DNA from: Pocillopora verrucosa
Taxonomy: Eukaryota; Cnidaria; Anthozoa; Scleractinia; Pocilloporidae
Direction: 5' to 3'
Assembly: GCF_036669915.1 (NCBI RefSeq)
Contig: NC_089312.1
Span: forward strand, 29,970,330 to 30,034,329
Length of the DNA stretch: 64,000 bases
The notes beneath the pieces are model-generated. The model was not told where the DNA came from and ran no database searches. It worked only from the letters and a program-made list of their open reading frames with translations. Position 1 is the first letter of the stretch; each line of letters begins with the position of its first letter. Shown piece after piece: positions 35,481 through 46,598 of this stretch. The position numbers and the translations under genes were made by a program.

Positions 35481-37663
35481 GATTGTGACCCAGAAAAGCG
35501 AACACAAAAATTTTCTAGAGTAACAATACGCTGGCGCGCGCGCCAACATTAAACAAAGACTACAAGGAGCCTCCTTAAAGGAAAATAACCGCTGTCTCGC
35601 AAAATAAGTGAAAGATAATTGAAAAGTTTCTAGAAAGCAGTAAAAGCTGTGAGACCACATGGTCGAGGGTCTCCAAGGGTTCAACCGGTAGCCTTTAAGT
35701 ATAAAAATTGTCAAATTTTGACTAATAATCGTCAAAAAGTTAACTGTTGGAAAAATTTCTGGTGACAACAATTTAGATGGAATGTTATTAACCGTCAGCC
35801 GTAAAAGCCATCACCTCGTTGAAACCCTCTTGGCTCTGAAAGCCTTAAAGCACCTACTCATTACAACACATGCGCAGAAGTTTGACCACTTGGTTGTAAC
35901 ATGTAGTATTAATTTTTTATGATGCAATCTCAGTCATTGCACCTACGCAGCTTTCGGTTTATTGGGTACTCGCTTTCGGTTATCGTTTTTGGAAATTCTT
36001 CGGGGACTTTTCACCAGTCTGACACCTGAAGAGTCATAGAACACGTCAGTTACTTAACGTTTTCTTTCCTTTTTCGTTCCCTTCACTTTACACTGCAATG
36101 CAGTTAGAGCCTGATGAGTAGGTTACAGCTTTTAATTTCCTTCCGCACCGTGCACGATGATCATCTGTCATTTTGTGTCACTCTGGGTGAATAATGTAGA
36201 CAAGCTACATTAATGGGTTGAAATGACCATTGTAGACGGTATAGATTATTAGGCGGGAGATTGGGTTCCGCTCTCTTGTAGGCTCCTTGGCAGCCCGCGG
36301 GGGCTCAGTGGGATGTCACGGTACGCTACACCAAAGTTCTCTTGGCAGAGTGTTGCGTGACATCCGAACAGGCATTCTTGTTTCTTAAGATATCATTTAT
36401 TTTTGGCCATGTGTTTAGAGAGACGATTATGGTGGCAAGTGATTACAGGTGGCCCAGGTGTTAAGAATAGGGCGCTCTACGAGAAAGAAGCTCGAGTAAA
36501 ATGATACACAGCGGCTCGAGCTCCTGGTGGAGAAACCGTCCCAAGTCTCTCGCAGCCTTACTACTCGAAGCCACGAATAACTCCCAAAACTGTGGTGCGT
36601 GCTAGGATACCATTCAAAAAATTTATCTTCACAGTAGCGTTTCCTCATTTTTGGATTAGGTGAACGACCCTGTTTAGCCGGCTTAGCTACTTCTTTTGGA
36701 TTTGCTGAGAAAGCAGTGGCTATGAAGTAAGTCCTCAACGCGTATAAAACATATGAATCCAAATATTTCCTAAAGAAACCGACCAGAATTTTGACGAAGC
36801 AAACATTCACTGACTCGATATAGTTGGGGTTAACTACTTGGGAATACCTGACCATGGCTTTCTGTACCGCATTAATTCGATTTAACGCCGCGGCGTTCGT
36901 TACTTTTTTTTTAATTCGAGTGCAGCGTCTTAACGAGGGCGGCGTTTCTTTAAGATCCAATTTTTTTCTTGCAAACGATAGTATGTGTTTAGTGTTTGTC
37001 TTAAAAGTCTTTTTAGATCGTTCTCAATTTCACAATTTGCATGTTAATACTACCACAGCGATAGTTTAAGTGAATAGAGCGAATAAAGATCTGATGTCGG
37101 ATATGCTTTCTCGACATCAGACCTGGTACATACAAAAGGATTTGTGTCTGGTTCATTGAAAATTTAAAACTGCGATCGAAGCATTGATGAATGCGTGCTT
37201 TTTGAATCTATTATCCGAATAAACGCCTCATCATGTTGCGGCGTTTATTCGAGGGCGGCGTTTATTAACATTTCTGTACTAAAATGCAGTGTTTATTCGA
37301 GGGCGGCGTTTAATCGAATAAATACGATATGCAAATTTACGAATGAGAGAGAAAATGAACCCTCTGATAACTAAGACCATTAATAACTTTGGGAATCTCA
37401 ACCAGATGAAGTTCAGAATGACACTGAATTTACAGCTAGTTAGTTTTCTTATTGCGAGTAAAAGCACAGTGATGTCATGATTGGTACTTTAGTGATTACT
37501 TAGAGTGTATCAAAGGGGAGGTCCTGATCCTGTTTCACTCACAATTAAAATTTTAAAAAAAAAAAGATTCATGCATCATCAATATAAAAGGGAAAACTTC
37601 AAATTTCTCCTCTTGTGTACAAGATTTCTGGGAAATCTGAAATTCACAAGTCATCTCACGCTT
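35481..37663. other. Intergenic, repeat-scarred, no gene supported
   Basis: A 177-codon minus-strand frame at 36427-36960 has no recognisable domain and partly overlaps a degenerate GCGGCGTTT repeat, so it is not called. The rest shows no exon or RNA gene. Confidence 0.4.
37222..37325. repeat. GCGGCGTTTATTCGAGG repeat
   Basis: GCGGCGTTTATTCGAGGGCGG or close variants occur two to three times, with decayed relatives at 36886-36948. Probably a fragment of a dispersed element or small satellite. Confidence 0.5.
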
Positions 37664-38130
37664 ATATTAAAGTTCACATGGCAACCAGGTGGACAATCAG
37701 ACATAGTTTGATGCTACTTTGGTTTACAGATTTAATGAATGTAACCGAAGAAGTTACAATTCATAGACCTAATGTTTCGACACTCCTGTCTAGTGCCTTC
37801 ATCAGGGGTGATCTAAACGCTGCAACAAGAGGTCCTTTTATATGATCACTAATTAGCGGCCTTTTTTCTGACGAGGTGTAAATGGCTTCAGGAAGCAAAC
37901 TGCCATCATCACGATTTAAAGGAGCATGGGCGGAGTTAATATGCCAAGCCTCCAAACAAAGGTGCTGGTGGTAACGCCGATAAGTGGTGATAATTTTAGA
38001 ATTATCCCACCCAATTGTATGGTTAGTTAGGCATGTGTTCTCTGATAAAGCTGAATATACCTTTTTGCAAAAGAAAACCGCTTTTTGATGCTCTCTTAAA
38101 CGTGTACCAAACTGACATTTGGTCTTGGTC
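37664..38130 (-). mobile_element. Second copy of the GIY-YIG PLE end, truncated
   Basis: Closely similar to 34287-34760 over the left tail, inverted-repeat arm and GIY-YIG segment. Similarity stops near 38130, so the right inverted repeat is missing. The coding part is frame-broken (a frame at 37761-37955 retains EAWHINSAHAPLNRDDG). Its hammerhead is damaged. Confidence 0.8.
37767..37809 (-). ncRNA. Hammerhead ribozyme, probably inactive
   Basis: Same fold as 34390-34432 with CUGAUGA, stem II and GAAAC kept, but the cleavage triplet is AUU instead of GUU and stem I is weakened (ACCC opposite AGGU). Confidence 0.6.
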
Positions 38131-38279
38131 TGGTCATCTCATGTTTGTTCATAAATATACGAATCACATTCGCCTTCACATAAAATTCATGCATCAGATT
38201 GTAAATCTGGCCCTGGCTTAATCATGTATAAACCCTTTTACACTCTCTAGACTATGCTGTTTGCATTCTTAAAAGATAT

Positions 38280-38538
38280 TTTTCTTCCCTCCCATAGTAC
38301 CTAGTATTTCATTTTGCTGGTCTTTGTATGTTTGAGGAGTATTCTATTTTTAGCTTATTTATATCATACAAGAGTTGTGTGTATTTGTGAAAAAAAAAAA
38401 TCAGTTAATTAGTAGTCTTGTAATACTTAACATTGCTTGCTATTTTTCTTCCCTTCCATAACACCCAGTATTTCATTTTGCTGGTCTTTGTATGTTTGAG
38501 TAGTATTTCATTTTTAGCTTATTTATATCATACAAGAG
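38280..38538. repeat. Tandem ~160-bp duplication, unit 2 broken by transposon
   Basis: Unit 1 (about 38280-38440) and unit 2 (about 38441-38538, resuming at 41959-42030) share CAGTATTTCATTTTGCTGG-like sequence, TAGCTTATTTATATCATACA and the TTGTGTGTATTTGTGAAAA segment. Unit 1 preserves the uninterrupted site into which the DNA transposon went in unit 2. Confidence 0.8.
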
Positions 38539-41500
38539 CAGGGCGTGAAATTAACTTTTTTTTCTGATAGCCACTTGGCTCCTAACTTCTTCAAAGTGGT
38601 AGCCAATTCAAAAAAAGTTGGTCGCCATTTTCAAAGACAAACAAAATCTTTCTTTACGCTGTCAGCGTTCTAGATAGACCCTCCAAAATTAAGTTAGGGA
38701 AAGATCTTTAACGTGCTACAAAGTGGACACTAGGATGGATGATATACAACGTTCAGGCTCATCTAAATCCAAGATGGCGTCTAGTTATCGATCGAGATGC
38801 ATGTGCTACGTGCTGACCTACGTGGTCAGCATTAGATTCCATCCACCAAAACCACCTCGGTCGAGAGGGACTGAGATGGAATATTTAATGCCTTGCAAAA
38901 CATAACCGAAGATTCTCGGAAATCCGCAAGTGATGTAGCCGAACATCAAAAGCTGTAAATCCCATGATTCTTGAGGAACAAACAGAAACAGCAGAGCGAG
39001 AATTTTAAGTCGCGAACCATTGATGGTAGACATGCAGATAATTTAGGATACGTAAATTCTGTTGATGAGGCGCATAAACTTATTGCGGAATTTGAAACAG
39101 GATTGACGACGCAGTTTTCTTTCTTTAAAGCTGTCAAAGGTTTCGGGAACACATATATATATATATTGATATAGCTCTTTAGCATTACAAAGCTTTGCTA
39201 TCGCTATTGTGCATTCTCACTAGTTTATCTAGTTCAAGTCCTCTGGCATGGCTTGGATGATACCACAATTGTGGAATCATTCGGGTTAATTTAATGCTTA
39301 CTCCTCCTTCCTCGGACAGAAGTCACAAAATACTGGGGGAAGATGCATGAGATATTTAAGGAGCAAAAATTCGTTTTTTACTGGTGTGCCTTTCCTAATT
39401 TTGGGAAGGAAAGTGTTCAATTGCCAGCACGGCATAGATAGAACAGCTGGAGAGAAAAGGAAACGAAAAGATGCAGAAGAAGTAATGTATATAATAATTT
39501 CTTTTTATCCTCAACCTTTGTGTTTCTGTCAACTATGGCTTGCTAATTCGAAAGGTCAAATACTTGAATGGGTCATATGACATTGATCTCAGAATACTTT
39601 TATGACAAACGTGATAACAGTTCAATCTTGGCTAAATTGAAGATGGTTTAGAATTTAACAATTATAAGAACTTTTCACTAACATATGCTGCTGACAAAGG
39701 AGAAAATATATGCAATTCTGCATTTTTTGCTTTCTATCAAGCAATCATATGTTTGCTCCATATCACGCTATGACACTTCCGTTTTGTCACATTCCAAAAA
39801 ATAACTTGAGAAATACACTGTCAATCATCTTACACTGTTATATTTACCTATTACAGAAGGCTGGAAACAAAGATTTTGTTTTCAAGAAAATAAGATTTCT
39901 TGTCCAAGACACAAGGAAGTTTGACTGCAAAGCACAGATAAAAATGCGAGAAATTTTATTTTTTTTCAGAGAACAAGGTAGTTCTACTCATGTATAAACA
40001 GAACAAATGCGATTTAATAAATCAGATATGCGGCATGATTCCTTTTCTTCCATCCCCACTCAAAACGAGCAAACACACCTATAGAGGTTCCAGTCTGGTC
40101 TGCAAATGAAAAGGAGGAAGGTGATCACTGCAAAATTAAGCATTAGGGTTCTTATTTATAACATATTGATTATTGTATACTGATATCTAGAAATTAAGGT
40201 TGCAAGTAGCAGCCAGCTGAGTTATAGTTTGAGTTTATCAAGTCCATTACTTTGTTAAATTTAGAGTAACCTTGTCTTGAGAGAGGAAAATTAAAAAGCT
40301 GTAATATACTTATCATCAATTAGGGACCACAAAGAAAAATTTATTTATAGAGACTTTTGAAGGAGAGGGGTAAGACTTGTGACAAGCTGGCAGACATATA
40401 GATAAACTTTACTGCTAAATGGGTTACAATACAAAGTGCTCAGTATTTGGATCAGCTATGGCTCAACTTAAACTTTGCTTTAGCTTCAAGTTTAATCCTT
40501 TGTGGTTTCCTTTCTCTGTGTTTATTTTTCACGTTATGTACACAGAAGAACACAAAAATGACAAGGAATGCTTTTGAATATTAAGAGGCTGGAATAAGCA
40601 AGAAACCAAAACTGAATTTTAAACAGTACAAAGTTAATTTGATCTTCCAATATTATTTAATTTTAACCATTAATAGAATTTGCTATTTAAATTTATCCCC
40701 TCCATTTTTCTGGATATTGTGAGCAAAAACAAACAATTATCACAAAATGCATGGTATACAATGGTTTGATTCACCAATGTGGCAAAGGCCTTTCACTGTC
40801 TATCCATAAAAAGGGAAATAGTTTGTAAAATGTAAGACATTCTGCATCTTGAGCGTATACTTATTCATCCATGTGAAATTAAAGGTTACTTGAAATAGGA
40901 TTTTCAGACCCCTGATAACAATTACTAATGTGCTGATTTGTTGTACTTAAAGGTTATGATTTTAGCGGAAATAGTGGAAGAAATTTCTGGACCTGGAATT
41001 TTGTTGTAAATGTCTGTTTAAATCAGTTTAAGTCAGTTAAAAACTCTCCTGTTTCAAGATTACATGATTACCACACCAGAACCTTTTGTATTCTATATTG
41101 TGCACCATGTTATGATTATGGTTTCAATAATAAAAGGTGCTGACTCAAGAACTTTGCAAAATATCTCTACATACAAAGAAATAGATTGTGGTTATGTACT
41201 CCAAATAGCAGGTCACATCAGTCTTCTGTAAGGAAGTAGCAGAAATTGCTATGGTGGTTTCGGTGGATGGAGAGAAACATCCACCAAAACCACTTTATTC
41301 TATGTGTTAAGAGTTATGATAATCATTATGAACGTTTGGTCGGTCAGCAATTGTGCACCATAAAAAATAATTAGCCAGAGCACTAACTGCTAATTAGTGG
41401 TATAAATCTTTTGTCTCCCTGAACATCTAACAGTGGCTATAGATAAAATTTAAAAAATATATTGCTGATGGTTTTGGTCAAAGTTTTGGTGGATGTTCCC

Positions 41501-41958
41501 TAATGACATCCACCAAAACTACGTAACATCTGGGCACCTTTTAAATACGTGAAATATCTGCATAAAATTGCGTAAAATGTTTTATAACACTACAATCGAA
41601 CAATAAATTAATACTTACCATTTCTTGAGTAAAAAGTTTTGACGCAATTTCCCAAACAAATGATACACTTGGGTCATCGGGATGAGTCGGCATGTTGTCG
41701 TAGCTTCGTAATTTTCATTTAGTATAACAAGTCATGAGTTGTCCATCATTCCATCTCAGTCCCTCTCGACCAAGGTGGTTTTGGTGGATGGAATCTAATG
41801 CTGACCGTGCTACGTTTTGGAAACAAACTTAATGAGGTTGGTAAGGTTATGATGAAACGTTCTAGTCGCCAATTTGGCGACTAACTTTCAGGATTTGGTC
41901 GCCAAAGTGAAAAATTTAGGCGCATTGGCGCCTGTATTAGGCGCAATTTCACGCCCTG
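38539..41958. mobile_element. 3,420-bp non-autonomous hAT-like DNA transposon
   Basis: Perfect 14-bp terminal inverted repeats (CAGGGCGTGAAATT at the left, reversed at the right), flanked by AAGAG on both sides (38534-38538, 41959-41963). The undisturbed tandem unit beside it has a single AAGAG, so the 5-bp target duplication is real. CAGGG termini fit hAT; a 5-bp duplication fits the minor hAT groups that do not make 8 bp. Longer inverted arms lie inside (38818-38878 and 41752-41814). No transposase frame was found; the open frames within are short and without motifs. Confidence 0.78.
41253..41520. repeat. Two small hairpins sharing TCCACCAAAAC
   Basis: Hairpins at 41253-41293 and 41482-41520 both have GGTGGATG facing CATCCACCAAAAC. 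The same motif is in the long arms at 38818-38878 and 41752-41814, so it occurs repeatedly through the transposon. Confidence 0.6.
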
Positions 41959-42030
41959 AAGAGTTGTGTGTATTTGTGAAAAAAAGTTAGTTGATTAGTA
42001 ATCTTGTAATACCAAACTTTGCTTGTAGTC

Positions 42031-42640
42031 ATGTTTCGTGATTTAGGTCTTTAAAAGTTTTACTGGGTCAACAAAGATGCCAATACCTGGAGCTTATAGT
42101 TACACATAGTCCTTAGGAATCATGTTTAGAAATTAATACAAGATGCTGAAATTTCTAACTAAGGGAGAAATTTGCAAGAAATAAAAATAGCATAAAAGGA
42201 AGGTCCAGGGCAAAAATGTGGGATGCAGAAACCTCCAAAAAAGAAAAAGAAAATGTGAAATTCAGAGTTCTCTTACAGAAGTTATGCATTGTCACTCCAT
42301 GGTCAAGGTGCATGAGTGACACGAACAGTCCCTTCTTTTAAGTACACATGCGTGTCTTGCAGCATTACATGGACACATGATGCATGAAATTTTCACAAAT
42401 GACAGGAATATTGGATGCAAATCCCTTGAAAAAATAGTCTGAAATGTATGAAATTTAAAGAAAAAAAATTAAATTATTTTGAAATGAAAAGGTTTGTCCT
42501 AAGTTCAAAGCAAAAACCTTTGTGGTAAGGGCATTACTGACAATAAATGAAAATTGCTGTTTAATTTAAAGGTTACAGTATCTAGTATATACTAATACAT
42601 GGTTATCTTTGTGTACAATAGGGTAAGACTTGGCACAGTC
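42031..42640. other. Spacer upstream of FKRP-like copy 2
   Basis: AT-rich with no supported gene. Ends with an acceptor-like GTACAATAG just before the first coding exon of copy 2 (ATG 42641), suggesting an upstream non-coding exon. Confidence 0.35.
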
Positions 42641-45355
42641 ATGTCTATTTTTCCTCAGTCTTGGGGAGTAATGTTGATAGCATGCCCAATACTCATGTTG
42701 GTAATGGTCATGTCCTTATTTGTAATCAGCTCACATTGGATTGAAAGCTACAGGTAGATATATTTGGCTTTTTGTGAATTTGTTATTTAACTAAACCTCT
42801 CCTTAACCTTTCCTTGGGCTGATGGCTTCATAAACAAGAAAAAAGTATTTAAATACTAGATCAGAGGTAGTGCTCTCAATAACTGGAATAAAGTGATAAT
42901 GGAGGCATAAATGGTATGTTACAGCCACAGCATGTAAGCTAAGGCAACAGTGGTAATAACACTTGCTAAGATCTTTACAACTTAAGGTTACTTTCCACCT
43001 TCAGTGGCCGAAAAAATTGATTTTTCTTTTATTTGAATAAACTGAATTCAAACTTTTAACAAAATGTTTCCACAAAAATCTTTTCTGAAATCTTTAAAAG
43101 CAACTGAATTATTTAGAAAACATATTTTCAAATTAAAGGTAGTAAATCAGGTGGGTGAGTCCCCTGGGGGAACTTTAGCAGCAACCACTCTTTTTGGGGC
43201 TCATTTTTCATGTTATTTCTGTATCTTGTCCACATCGCACACTTGACAAAAATTACAGGAGGAAGCCCTTTGCTTATAAAAAAAATCTTTGAAGATTTGC
43301 AAAATGTTTGGGATCTGTTTGGTGATTTCCAACACAGTTGATTAAACCCTTTACACTCTAATATTCTCCATACTGTTCTCTATAAATCTCCTAAGGACAA
43401 GGAGAATGTGTTTAACAATCAAGAGCTTCTTTAGTGGGTGATCATTTCCTTTTTTCTCATGACCTTAAACTGTGATTCAGGGGTGACACTGTAAGAAGAA
43501 ATTAGATGCTGTTCACTGTTTAGGGCCCAAGAGTTGATGTGTAGGGAGTAAGGAACAAAGTGGTAATAAACCACAGCTTAATTTCAACTGTTTAAAATCT
43601 TTACCATAACCATTATGAACTTGACAATAGACTGTATTTAATACTGTTTCTTTAAAATATGTTTAAGGCATAAATTTTGTCTCTTACAGGCCATGTGAAG
43701 AGACCCTCAAGTTACAAGAAAGTCTTGTAAATGAACTTAGTGACATTCACCAACAATTGCAGGAATTCCTCCTGTTGAAAAAGGAACCATCGAAAGAATT
43801 GGCTGAGCAGTTAGAAGAAGTTATAAAACAGCTTGATAGAAAGGAAGCTGTGGAAAGTGTGGGCAACAATGATACTATTTTGGATGTGTGTCCAGAAGTT
43901 TACAAGGGGACAAACTTAAGCTCCCTTGAGAATGTTTGGGTGATGACCAACTGTACCAATGTTAAACCTCTTGATTCTGTTGTAAGTGTTCTGGTCAACA
44001 CTGTTGCATATCCCAAGCAAGATGAGGGCCATATTGAAACCATTATAAAAGGCATAACAGAGACTTACCCAACAGTTCAGGTCTATTTGGCAACAGGAAG
44101 TGACAATGTAATAAAAGCTACCCGAAATTATAAAAATGTTGATGTTGTTTTGATTGATAAAGCTCAAGTAGCTAAGGGATGGAACATTCTGGTAAGGAAA
44201 GCCTCTACTCCTTATGTGCTGGTTGCACGTGATGTGTTTCACTTCACATGGCTAACACAACTTGAGAGGCAGATTCGTGTTATCAGTCAGATACCACATG
44301 TTGAGGTTGCTGGTGGATCATACCGTAACTTCTCTGGTCACTGGAAAGCAGGATGTGTCCAAACTACGATGAAGAACTACGTCTTAAAGTACCAAGAGGG
44401 ATACTTGCACTCAAAGAATGAATGCATGTTCTGTGATTATCTTCAGGGACCTTTTGTAACCAAAACAAGTCTGTTCAAGCTTGATGAGATGCTTCCAAAT
44501 GAAGTTTTGTTTGAAGACTGGTTTTCAAGTATTGTTCAGAAAGGCAGCTTAGTGATGTCATGTCCAGATGCTATGTATTTTACAACAGATTACTGGTCGT
44601 ATTCCAAGAGAACTGATAGAGATGTTTGGACCCCTTTGGCTAAGAAATGGCATTTAAATAAAGTGCTTCTGTCAGAAGGGATAAAGCATTCCTTCTCTTG
44701 TAAAGACATTGAAGTTACTTGCAAACCTGACCATGAACTACTCCCTTTGTGCTGCCTAGAATGGTATGCTGATGCCTTGGCATTTTTTCAGAATTTTACT
44801 GAAGCTCACAATCTAACATTTGAACTTGATTGTGGTTCTGCATTGGGTGGTGTCAAGTTCAAAGGCCTTATTGCTTGGGACATAGATGGAGATTTGACTT
44901 TCCTTTATACTGGTATGAACATTTTTGGTGAAAATAGAACAATTGATTATTTCCAGAACAATGGGTACAAGTTACTGAGTTTTGAACCACAAGTGCAAGG
45001 AGGTAGTGCTGGATATGTGAATGTCCATTTCAATGGGTTTGATATTGAAGTATGGGGAATGGGTGACCTGACAAATAAAAGATATCTCCCCAGTGAACTG
45101 CAGAAATATGAAACATATACAAAAGCCAACATTGAAGGTTACTGGATTAATACACCATTTTCTCCTGGTTTGTTCTCAAGAAATCGCTATGGAAGAGAAG
45201 TGCTTAAACATTCTCAGTCCTGGCGTAGGACAGCTTCTAAAGACAGTTGGATTAATTATAAGTCTGGTAGGTTTATGCCTTGTGAGAGGTCAGGTGGTTA
45301 TGGTTGTGTACATGATTTCCCTGCTGATGGTAACATCCCATTTTCAATAACTTAA
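42641..45355 (+). CDS. FKRP-like LicD-family transferase, tandem copy 2
   Basis: Paralog of the 30165 gene. Exon 1 42641-42753 encodes a membrane anchor (about residues 9-30); exon 2 43690-45355 encodes the stem and catalytic parts; the join AG|G makes Arg38 and a 592-aa protein. The GT-A-like half is nearly identical to copy 1 (KGITETYPTVQVYLATGS, STPYVLVARDVFHFTW), while the C-terminal LicD half is clearly more diverged. LicD landmarks: LLPLCCL, FELDCGSALGGVKFKG and W-D435-I-D437-G-D439. The frame is intact and key acidic residues are kept, so both copies look functional. A MITE family C copy sits in the intron. Sharp contrast in divergence along the gene hints at gene conversion. Confidence 0.85.
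43342..43530 (+). repeat. MITE family C, copy 2
   Basis: TTAAACCCTTTACACTC start, CCATACTGTTCTCTATAAA, AGGAGAATGTGTTTAACAATC, TTCAGGGGTGACACTGTAAG. In the intron of FKRP-like copy 2. Confidence 0.65.
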
Positions 45356-45846
45356 CCACTTTCATTTAATAATGCAGAGTGTTTGACAGATGAGATTTGT
45401 CCTGATATTGGACTGTTGGAAGTCTCTAGCCTGAATTAAGGGGAGATCACCATGGAATACAGGAAAGAGTTGTCATATTTTTCACTATTATTATTTATGG
45501 GAAATATTTAAACAGCCTTGCCCAGTTCAATTTAAAGCTGGTTTACATGGGGGCCTTTTACAAACAGGTACATGAAAACCAATTAGCTGAGGAGTAAGTC
45601 ACATGTAGGGGTTTAGTTCACGCAGTTCACAACATTTGTTGCGGAGTTTGTTCTACACGTAGGTTGGTACTCTACATCAGCTTTTTACCTAATATCAGAA
45701 CCTTTAAGATAGTGGCTTCAGTAATGGCTAGGCACTAGCAAAAACACTGCTTTGCCCTGCTGCTATCCAAGTCTAAAGAAACGATGACTCTTCAGCAACT
45801 AAAGTATTTTAGTTTCTGCTCCAAAAAGTTGGAAATTTCATCTCTC

Positions 45847-46025
45847 TAACCCTTAAACTCTCCTTACAACATCAATACAATATCAAGCAGACAAGTGATG
45901 CAAATAAAGAAAAATCAGGGGATTATAAGTTGATCTAAGACCAATTTCTCCAAACTAAAATCACAAGAACTGTATGGTAGACAGTAAGGAGAATTACTGA
46001 TAGGATCTTGGGAGTTAAAGGGTTA
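45847..46025 (-). repeat. MITE family A, copy in convergent spacer
   Basis: TAACCCTTAAACTCTCC to GGGAGTTAAAGGGTTAA, with TTACAACATCAATACAATAT, ACCAATTTCTCC and AAGGAGAATTACTGATAGG inside. The rest of 45356-46598 is 3' flank of two convergent genes, with no other feature seen. Confidence 0.65.
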
Positions 46026-46598
46026 ATGAGGAATTTCAAAATAATTCAGGGAAGTACACCTGGGGATCTTTGTTGAAGGTAGGGGAAGGTGGTCAAAGCT
46101 GTTTCACCTAGTGTTAATTATAGCTAATAAATTCACTTTTATGTAGAGTAAGTAACTGAGAGAGTGACAATCCATTGCAGCTTCCATAATCTGAAAGAAT
46201 TATGTAGTTCTAGTCACACTTGGGACAGGTTGTATGCAGCTTGTTTAGTATTTAAGAAGTTATTTTTTTTTTCTACAAAAATTGAATTTATTTAATAAAA
46301 ATTTACAAAAGCAATAGACAGCATGTTTTTTTTTTCATATACTATAGAACACAAGTCATAATTGCAGTTTTAGACCAGCAGGATTAGATGAATAGTTATT
46401 CCATGTAAAATTAACATACAACAACCCCACAAAATTGAGTGTTAAGGTACTTAAATTCAGCTGAATTAACCAAAATAACCCAAGTAACTCAGGAATAATA
46501 ACCTCTGGAACAGGAACATTTTTCTTCGTGAGAGTGTCCTAAATTTAACTTACATTTGAAAAATTCCCGGTAGGGTGAAAGAGCATTAATTTAATTAA

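Noticed and set aside
36427-36960. 177-codon minus-strand frame
   Set aside because: No recognisable domain, partly made of a GCGGCGTTT-type repeat, and no splice or promoter support.
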